Below are positions 7,240 to 10,712 of a DNA stretch of 10,712 nucleotides, one piece after another (the first letter of the stretch is position 1; the number at the start of each line of letters is the position of its first letter). Below the pieces are notes generated by a model that was not told the DNA's origin, did not search any database, and saw only the letters and a list, made by a program, of their open reading frames with translations. The translations under genes were made by a program, and so were the position numbers. Source of the stretch: JBLIKP01 sp047635375 (GTDB lineage Bacteria; Bacteroidota; Bacteroidia; Sphingobacteriales; Sphingobacteriaceae); contig JBLIKP010000082.1 of the NCBI GenBank assembly GCA_047635375.1, forward strand, positions 1 through 10,712, in the 5' to 3' direction.

Positions 7240-7698
7240 TTATTTTACTAAAATAATTTTAGTGGTAATCATTCCTTTATTAGTAGTAGAAACTACATTA
7301 TAAAATCATGCGGGTAAGTTATCACCATTAAAGAATCCATAATACTTAGTTCCTGCTTTAAAGTTCTGATCCAAGATTACTTTAATCTCACGTCCTTGAA
7401 TGTTATAAAAAATAACTTTTCCAGTTACATCTTCATTCGACTCAAAGGTGATATTTAATTCACTTGCAAAAGGATTAGGGGATGCTTAAAGGTTCATTTC
7501 TAAATTATTATATAAGAAGAATTCACTTCCTGCTTTGTCATCATAGTCACCTCCACAATCATCCTCGTCAGAATAAAACTTTAAACTATGGCTATGCTTG
7601 TGATGCTTATTTCCAGAATTAAAGCCTGAAACCAGAATTGGAGAAATGAGCATAAAAACCCACCACAGAAATACAGAAGGTTGAAAATAATTCTAAAT
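7240..7698 (-). pseudogene. Decayed small T9SS-sorted secreted protein, His/Asp-rich, with three in-frame stops
   Basis: Reading the minus strand in one unbroken frame gives a hydrophobic signal-like stretch (NYFQPSVFLWWVFMLISPIL, then VSG), a His/acid-rich segment ('NKHHKHSHSLKFYSDEDDCG', then GDYDDKAG), then an unmistakable T9SS type A sorting domain: 'ASPNPFASELNITFE', 'GKVIFYNIQGREIKV', 'FKAGTKYYGFFNGDNLPA', 'FYNVVSTTNKGMITTKIIL', ending at 7240. Three different stops interrupt it: TAG at 7693-7695, TAA at 7486-7488 just before the SPNPF motif, and TGA at 7306-7308, where GGA (Gly, LPAG-FY) is the expected codon. The codon at 7696-7698 is ATT where a start is expected; the first ATG is at 7651-7653. 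The frame is otherwise intact, so this looks like recent decay by point substitutions. Sequencing error is an alternative. Confidence 0.8.
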
Positions 7699-7704
7699 TT
7701 TTGG

Positions 7705-8061
7705 CTATTTCACCTTAGCATGGAGTCCGCGGAGTCCCATATCAACAAGCCTCTCTCCTGACCCAGGCTCCCAAATCCCATCTTTTGTGTTGTCTACCCA
7801 TTCAATGCTTCCATTAATGGAAAAAGCAAGGACAAGGTTTATGTCTTCAGTTTCGTTTCCTGTGATAATAAGTGGGGTTGTAAGTTTTCCTTTTACCACG
7901 CATGACCCTGGTGGAATTGCCGCCTCTTCACCCAAATTATTAAGCCTTGGTAAGGACTCATCGAATTCGAAGGAAAACTTCATTTGCGCCAGTCCATTAT
8001 CGTCTGACTTACAGTCGAATAGAAATATTGAGGCACAAAATAGTAAAAAGAGGTTTTTAAT
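7705..8061 (-). CDS. Small surface-exposed lipoprotein of unknown function, apparent ATT start
   Basis: The first ATG in frame (7983) gives 92 residues with no signal. The frame is open 26 codons further, and those codons encode a lipoprotein signal peptide: KNLFLLFCASIFLFDC followed by KSDDNG, Cys17 being the lipidated residue. C-K-S-D-D resembles the lipoprotein export signal that sends lipoproteins to the cell surface in Flavobacteriia. The only start-like codon at the right place is ATT (8061-8059), one base after the stop of the transporter gene. No ATG, GTG or TTG exists in frame before the upstream stop. With ATT the protein has 118 residues. The mature part contains 'FEFDESLPRLNNLGEEAAIP' and 'INGSIEWVDNTKDGIWEPGS', ending 'VDMGLRGLHAKVK'. 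I do not recognise a named family. Either ATT is a true rare start, or the start codon was lost by mutation and the gene is silent. Confidence 0.65.
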   Translation of the reverse strand: MKNLFLLFCASIFLFDCKSDDNGLAQMKFSFEFDESLPRLNNLGEEAAIPPGSCVVKGKLTTPLIITGNETEDINLVLAFSINGSIEWVDNTKDGIWEPGSGERLVDMGLRGLHAKVK

Positions 8062-8062
8062 A

Positions 8063-8827
8063 TTATTTAATTAATGCTTGGGAACGCAATTCTTGGCTTA
8101 GCTCCGGTCCTAAAAACTTATCAATTAGGTAATGAACAACATATAATATCGGCGTAAGCAAAATTGCAATGATAAATTTATAGAAATAATTTACAAAACC
8201 AATGGCCAAAACAAGCTCTAACGACCAATCGGCACCTATGTAGAAAGCAATAAGGATTACCACAAAGGAGTCAATAAATTGTGAAACCACAGTTGAACCC
8301 GTAGCCCTTAACCATAGTGACTTCTCCCCTGTTTTTTGCTTAATTTTTTGAAACACATACACATCTATAAGTTGTCCAAATAAGAACGCAACAATTGACC
8401 CAGCAATTATCCAAAGTCCTTGACCAAAAATATTATTAAAAGCTAAATCCATGTTGATTTCGCCACTACTTAGTGGCTTAACAATCCAGAAATCGGAAGG
8501 AACAAGATTGATTCCCCAAAAAACCATCAAAAAAGCATATAGAATAAGAACCGTGGCGATGTAAGACAAAAGCTTCACTCCCTTTTTACCAAAATATTCG
8601 TTGATGATATCCGTCATGATGAAAACCACGGGCCACATAAGAACACCGGCACTCATATTAAAGGAAAGGTTTTCTATTCCGAAAAGGTTGATATCAAACT
8701 TATCAAAGCCCAAAGACTCTTCAACCGAAAAAATCTTAACTCCAATAAATTCGGCTACTAAAGCATTGGCGATGAAGAAACACCCAAGGATAAGAAATAG
8801 AATATGCTCTTTTTTGAAGGACTGCAT
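8063..8827 (-). CDS. yhhQ: Queuosine precursor transporter, YhhQ/DUF165 (VUT) family
   Basis: A 254-residue integral membrane protein with about six hydrophobic segments. Family signatures: 'IANALVAEFIGVKIF' in the first helix, 'LMWPVVFIMTDIINEYFGKKGVK' (P-x-x-x-x-x-T-D-x-x-x-E core, positions about 63-85), 'AFLFGQLIDVYVFQKIKQKTG', and 'LWLRATGSTVVSQFIDSFVV'. The E. coli YhhQ is about 221 residues; the extra length is mainly an insertion between the first two helices ('SVEESLGFDKFDINLFGIEN'). The family imports queuine/preQ0/preQ1 for tRNA queuosine modification; the actual substrate here is inferred. The lipoprotein frame begins within a base of the stop codon and a terminator lies further down, so it heads a minus-strand transcription unit. 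TACTTTTA (8839-8832) just before the ATG is a near match to the -7 box. Confidence 0.9.
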   Translation of the reverse strand: MQSFKKEHILFLILGCFFIANALVAEFIGVKIFSVEESLGFDKFDINLFGIENLSFNMSAGVLMWPVVFIMTDIINEYFGKKGVKLLSYIATVLILYAFLMVFWGINLVPSDFWIVKPLSSGEINMDLAFNNIFGQGLWIIAGSIVAFLFGQLIDVYVFQKIKQKTGEKSLWLRATGSTVVSQFIDSFVVILIAFYIGADWSLELVLAIGFVNYFYKFIIAILLTPILYVVHYLIDKFLGPELSQELRSQALIK

Positions 8828-9020
8828 CGAATAAAAGTAGAGAATTTTTAGATTTATTTATTAAGTATTTCTAGAAGACTGCCTTCACACTATTTATAAA
8901 GAATTAAATAAATAAACACGCATGTATAGTTTCTCTTATTTCAAGGAACAAGACCGCTAATTTTTACTGGAATTCGTTAATGATCACCCCTTTGCAATGT
9001 TAACGGGTAGCAACAAAACT

Positions 9021-9047
9021 GGGAGTCAAGTGGCGACACAAATTCCC
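9021..9047 (+). other. RNA hairpin with GCGA (GNRA) tetraloop
   Basis: GGGAGT (9021-9026) pairs with ATTCCC (9042-9047, one G·T wobble). A small internal loop CAA/AA follows, then GTG (9030-9032) pairs with CAC (9037-9039) around the tetraloop GCGA (9033-9036). The structure is seen by hand pairing only. Confidence 0.4.
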
Positions 9048-9087
9048 CTGCCCATGAAACTTCTATTCCAAAAAAAATGAAATAGTA

Positions 9088-9114
9088 AAGAATCCTCGTT
9101 CCTTCGGGATTTTT
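9088..9114 (+). terminator. Terminator-like hairpin upstream of the DUF1853 gene
   Basis: AAGAATCCT (9088-9096) pairs with GGGATTTTT (9106-9114) with two wobbles, around the loop CGTTCCTTC. The T-run lies mostly inside the stem and little follows it, so strength is doubtful. No plus-strand protein gene precedes it, so it would end only a short RNA from the gap or act as an attenuator. Confidence 0.35.
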
Positions 9115-9139
9115 ATATCAAAGCGGTAACTTAGTAACA

Positions 9140-9937
9140 ATGAAAACTAAGTCAAGAATATCATCAATTTTAAATACTAATACTTTAGACCAATCAGTTA
9201 CCGGGTATCCTACTTTCCACCTTTCTAAGTTGGACATAAAGCCTGATTTAAATCTTCCTAGCCCATCAAATCCAAGGCTAGGCAAACTAGTTGAACATTA
9301 TGTATTTGAGTTGCTAAAAGCCTCTTCAAATTACACGGTGCTAGCAAATAATCTTCAGCTACTTGACGGTGATCACACCTTAGGGGAAATCGACTTTATT
9401 CTTCAAGAGAACACCAGCGACAAGCTTATTCACCTTGAATTAGCCTTTAAATTCTACCTTTTCGATCCTTGCTTTCCTTTTAATGAGGCTGAAAATTGGA
9501 TTGGCCCAAACAAGAACGACTCATTAATTGAAAAACTGGATAAACTAAACGAAAAACAATTTCCCCTACTCCATCATAAGAGTGCTAAAGCGGCGCTCAA
9601 GAATTTAGAATTAAACAACGCTTCCCAGGAACTTTGCCTGCTAGTCTCTCTCTATCTTCCCTACGATTACAAAGAAGAGGTCGGTGAAAGCTATAAAAAG
9701 GCAATCAAAGGGTGTTATTTAAATTTTGAGGCTTTTTCAGGTTTAAATAATGCCGACAAAACCTACTATCTCCCACCAAAGAAAGAATGGGGAATGGATC
9801 CATCAGAAAACGACAATTGGACCGATTACCCAAGTATCGAGAGCACAATTACCGCTAGCCTTAAAGAGAAGATGTCGCCGCTTTGCTGGCAAAAACAAAA
9901 TGGTGAGTTTTCGGAGTTTTTTATTGTTTGGTGGTAG
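9140..9937 (+). CDS. DUF1853 family protein, possible PD-(D/E)XK-like fold
   Basis: A 265-residue protein matching the DUF1853 pattern: 'PRLGKLVEHYVFELLKAS' (about 45-62), 'YTVLANNLQLL' (65-75), 'TLGEIDFILQE' (80-90), 'HLELAFKFYLF' (98-108), 'NWIGPNKNDSLIEKLDKLNE' (119-138), and a less conserved C-terminus ending 'EFFIVWW'. The run Glu52, Glu83-x-Asp85 and Glu100-x-x-x-Lys104 resembles the order of catalytic residues in PD-(D/E)XK nucleases, although the Glu-Lys spacing is wider than the usual ExK. The family has no established function that I can state. Length is normal and no frame break is visible. No signal peptide or membrane segment is visible, so it is cytosolic. It stands alone, with structured non-coding DNA before it and a repeat mosaic after it. 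Confidence 0.85.
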   Translation: MKTKSRISSILNTNTLDQSVTGYPTFHLSKLDIKPDLNLPSPSNPRLGKLVEHYVFELLKASSNYTVLANNLQLLDGDHTLGEIDFILQENTSDKLIHLELAFKFYLFDPCFPFNEAENWIGPNKNDSLIEKLDKLNEKQFPLLHHKSAKAALKNLELNNASQELCLLVSLYLPYDYKEEVGESYKKAIKGCYLNFEAFSGLNNADKTYYLPPKKEWGMDPSENDNWTDYPSIESTITASLKEKMSPLCWQKQNGEFSEFFIVWW

Positions 9938-9974
9938 AGAATAAGAGTAATGAAGTTTCTTTTTTTAAAAAGTG

Positions 9975-10011
9975 ATTTGTCAGACAAACGCAAGGCCAGC
10001 CACGCAACCCA
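9975..10011 (+). repeat. 37-base diverged direct repeat, copy 1
   Basis: Aligned without gaps to 10143-10179, 27 of 37 positions are identical, with the ends best conserved: ATTTGTC at the left, GCAAG in the middle, CGCAACCCA at the right. Within this copy TTTGTC-A-GACAAA (9976-9988) forms an inverted repeat that copy 2 lacks. Confidence 0.6.
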
Positions 10012-10031
10012 TGTAAAAGGTGGAATGGGTT
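10006..10031 (+). terminator. Hairpin AACCCAT...ATGGGTT, possible terminator of the DUF1853 gene
   Basis: AACCCAT (10006-10012) pairs perfectly with ATGGGTT (10025-10031) around a 12-base loop, followed by two further T. It is the first strong hairpin after the DUF1853 stop, about 70 bases downstream. The short T-run makes the terminator call weak. Confidence 0.3.
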
Positions 10032-10115
10032 TTAAGTGCTAAAATCATTCAACCCACGAAGACAACCTGTTTTTAAAGATGTTTCTTCCCCTTTTTCTTG
10101 ATAAAAAGTGGAGCA

Positions 10116-10134
10116 AAAATCAAGGCTTGATTTT
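10116..10134. repeat. 19-base near-perfect palindrome AAAATCAAG-G-CTTGATTTT
   Basis: Nine-base arms are exactly complementary around one central G. It is AT-rich on both flanks and followed by AAAATTTTAT. It could be a protein-binding site or a bidirectional hairpin. Confidence 0.55.
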
Positions 10135-10142
10135 AAAATTTT

Positions 10143-10179
10143 ATTTGTCTTTCCAAAGCAAGCCTCTCCCCGCAACCCA
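10143..10179 (+). repeat. 37-base diverged direct repeat, copy 2
   Basis: Second copy of the unit at 9975-10011, 168 bases downstream, with ATTTGTC and GCAACCCA at exactly the same spacing (29 bases). In both copies the unit lies in the same reading phase of a short open frame. Confidence 0.6.
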
Positions 10180-10293
10180 AGCGCGAGGGACTAACGTCTT
10201 ATTTAACTTTTAAAATCTGCGGAAATCTTCCAGAATTTTTAATCACTTTTCATCTTAAGGGTTGCTTAGCGCAAGCCACTCCTCATCTTTCTT

Positions 10294-10325
10294 TGGGACA
10301 AATAATAATTTTAAAATAATGCCGG
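10294..10325 (+). repeat. 32-base exact direct repeat, copy 1
   Basis: Starts TGGGACAAATAATAATTTTA and ends AAATAATGCCGG. It is identical to 10549-10580. Similarity continues weakly for about 40 bases beyond (shared ATTTGGGT, CTAATCTG and ending GCC), so the original unit was probably 70 bases or more. Confidence 0.9.
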
Positions 10326-10360
10326 ATGCTACAAGATAAAATTTGGGTACTAATCTGAAA

Positions 10361-10387
10361 TGCCTGAGGGGCAAAATGCCGAAGGCA
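10361..10387 (+). repeat. Twin hairpins with the same TGCC/GGCA stem
   Basis: TGCC-TGAGG-GGCA (10361-10373) is followed three bases later by TGCC-GAA-GGCA (10377-10387), then by an A-run. The two stems are identical in sequence and only the loops differ. On the minus strand the A-run would be a T-run before the hairpins, so neither orientation is a standard terminator. Confidence 0.6.
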
Positions 10388-10462
10388 AAAAATCCAAAAT
10401 TAAACCACCTCCTTTCCCTCCATCCTAAACTCCAAAAACTCCGTGGTAGCCACCCGCAGGGC

Positions 10463-10483
10463 AAATCGTAATTCGTAATTTTT
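10463..10483 (+). repeat. Heptanucleotide repeat AAATCGT-AATTCGT-AATTTTT
   Basis: Two clear seven-base units (AATTCGT type) are followed by a third, partly matching unit, directly before the 31-base tandem repeat. Confidence 0.5.
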
Positions 10484-10539
10484 ACCCAGCCCAAAGGAGA
10501 TGGGCGACATTTTTACCAAGCTCGAAGGAGATTGGCGTA
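10478..10539 (+). repeat. 31-base tandem repeat, two units, each forming a hairpin
   Basis: Units 10478-10508 and 10509-10539 both begin ATTTTTACC and contain AAGGAGAT followed by GGCG. Unit 1 pairs CCCA with TGGG; unit 2 pairs CCAA with TTGG. The one changed base in each arm keeps the pairing (C:G to A:T). Unit 2 has a further inner stem CTC/GAG with loop GAAG; unit 1 has a C·A mismatch there. Confidence 0.75.
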
Positions 10540-10548
10540 ATTGACTTC

Positions 10549-10580
10549 TGGGACAAATAATAATTTTAAAATAATGCCGG
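10549..10580 (+). repeat. 32-base exact direct repeat, copy 2
   Basis: Identical to 10294-10325, 255 bases downstream. The pair brackets the twin hairpins, the heptanucleotide array and the 31-base tandem repeat. Confidence 0.9.
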
Positions 10581-10636
10581 TTTCTGCGGGACAACATTTG
10601 GGTTCTAATCTGGAATAGCCGGTAGCACAAAAACAC

Positions 10637-10664
10637 TACGTAATACTAACTACTAATTACTACC
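10637..10664 (+). repeat. Heptanucleotide array TACGTAA-TACTAAC-TACTAAT-TACTACC
   Basis: Four consecutive seven-base units start with TAC; the second to fourth share TACTA. A heptad period also occurs at 10463-10483 with a different unit. Confidence 0.65.
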
Positions 10665-10712
10665 TAACCCAACCAAGGTCCCTGAGGATCTTTGAAGCGC
10701 AGCGTAAAAGAT

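Larger units (their letters stand above)
8828..9139. other. Intergenic region between divergent yhhQ-like and DUF1853 genes
   Basis: This 312-base gap has no convincing protein gene. A 27-codon plus-strand frame at 8997-9080 resembles nothing I know. The region holds a GNRA-capped hairpin (9021-9047) and a terminator-like hairpin (9088-9114), described separately. No clear TAnnTTTG box precedes the DUF1853 start. Confidence 0.55.
9938..10712. other. Non-coding repeat mosaic downstream of DUF1853 gene
   Basis: These 775 bases have no convincing protein gene. Reverse-strand open frames at 10255-10494 and 10400-10636 run through direct and tandem repeats and have no family likeness, so I left them out. 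Short plus-strand frames at 9950-10042 (30 codons) and 10079-10213 (44 codons) share the repeated unit described below. The last 35 bases (GGTCCCTGAG, then GATCTTTGAAGC, from 10677) resemble, from memory, a dispersed intergenic repeat of Bacteroidota genomes; this is not verified. Confidence 0.6.

Noticed and set aside
7787..8074. Plus-strand 95-codon frame
   Set aside because: It is antisense to the small lipoprotein, and its translation shows no recognisable feature.
8997..9080. 27-codon plus-strand frame in the gap before DUF1853
   Set aside because: No ribosome site, no family likeness, and it runs through the GNRA hairpin; short frames of this size are expected by chance.
10255..10636. 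Reverse-strand open frames of 78-79 codons
   Set aside because: They cross direct repeats, tandem repeats and heptad arrays and show no domain, signal peptide or family likeness.
9938..10712. CRISPR-like or IS-like element
   Set aside because: Repeats are only two copies each with unequal spacing, there are no regular spacers, no cas gene, no transposase and no terminal inverted repeats.

Overview
The window looks like a chromosomal segment from a member of the Bacteroidota, probably order Flavobacteriales. The evidence is: two regions encoding type IX secretion (T9SS) C-terminal sorting domains with the SPNPF/YPNPV hallmark, a lipoprotein with the C-K-S-D-D surface-export signature, promoter -7 boxes of the TAnnTTTG type, AT-rich DNA, and almost no Shine-Dalgarno sequences. 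No integrase, transposase, tRNA, CRISPR array or phage gene is visible. Most of the window is ordinary housekeeping DNA.

Layout. Bases 1-672 (minus) hold the N-terminal part of a lipoprotein with BNR-like beta-propeller repeats, cut by the window edge. Divergently, 736-2675 (plus) is a two-gene unit: a YbfF-like alpha/beta hydrolase and, two bases later, a complete nuoD (complex I subunit D) without any other nuo gene beside it. A SixA-like histidine phosphatase (minus, 2725-3204) faces nuoD. After a 304-base gap come folC (3509-4822) and a TetA-like MFS exporter (4886-6052). The MFS gene ends inside a 14-bp palindrome that also carries the stop codon of the convergent gene, a secreted cyclophilin-type prolyl isomerase with a fibronectin-like module and a T9SS sorting domain (6047-7156, minus). 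Upstream of that lies a minus-strand unit ended by a good hairpin terminator (7186-7220): a queuosine-precursor transporter (yhhQ-like, 8063-8827), a small surface lipoprotein whose only sensible start is ATT (7705-8061), and the decayed remains of a small T9SS-sorted protein with three different in-frame stops (7240-7698). A DUF1853 gene (9140-9937) follows a 312-base gap that contains a GNRA-capped hairpin and a terminator-like hairpin.

The last ~775 bases (9938-10712) carry no convincing protein gene. They are a mosaic of short repeats: a twice-repeated 37-base unit, a 19-base near-palindrome, an exact 32-base direct repeat 255 bases apart, a 31-base tandem repeat whose hairpin shows a compensatory base-pair change, twin TGCC/GGCA hairpins, and two heptanucleotide arrays. 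This is the least explained part of the window.

The genes do not form one pathway. Functional links are local: folate polyglutamylation (folC), respiration (nuoD), queuosine salvage (yhhQ-like), and cell-surface display (two lipoproteins and two T9SS clients). I see no clear new defence or biosynthetic system. The items most worth a second look are the orphan nuoD, the decaying T9SS gene next to an ATT-start lipoprotein, and the structured repeat mosaic.
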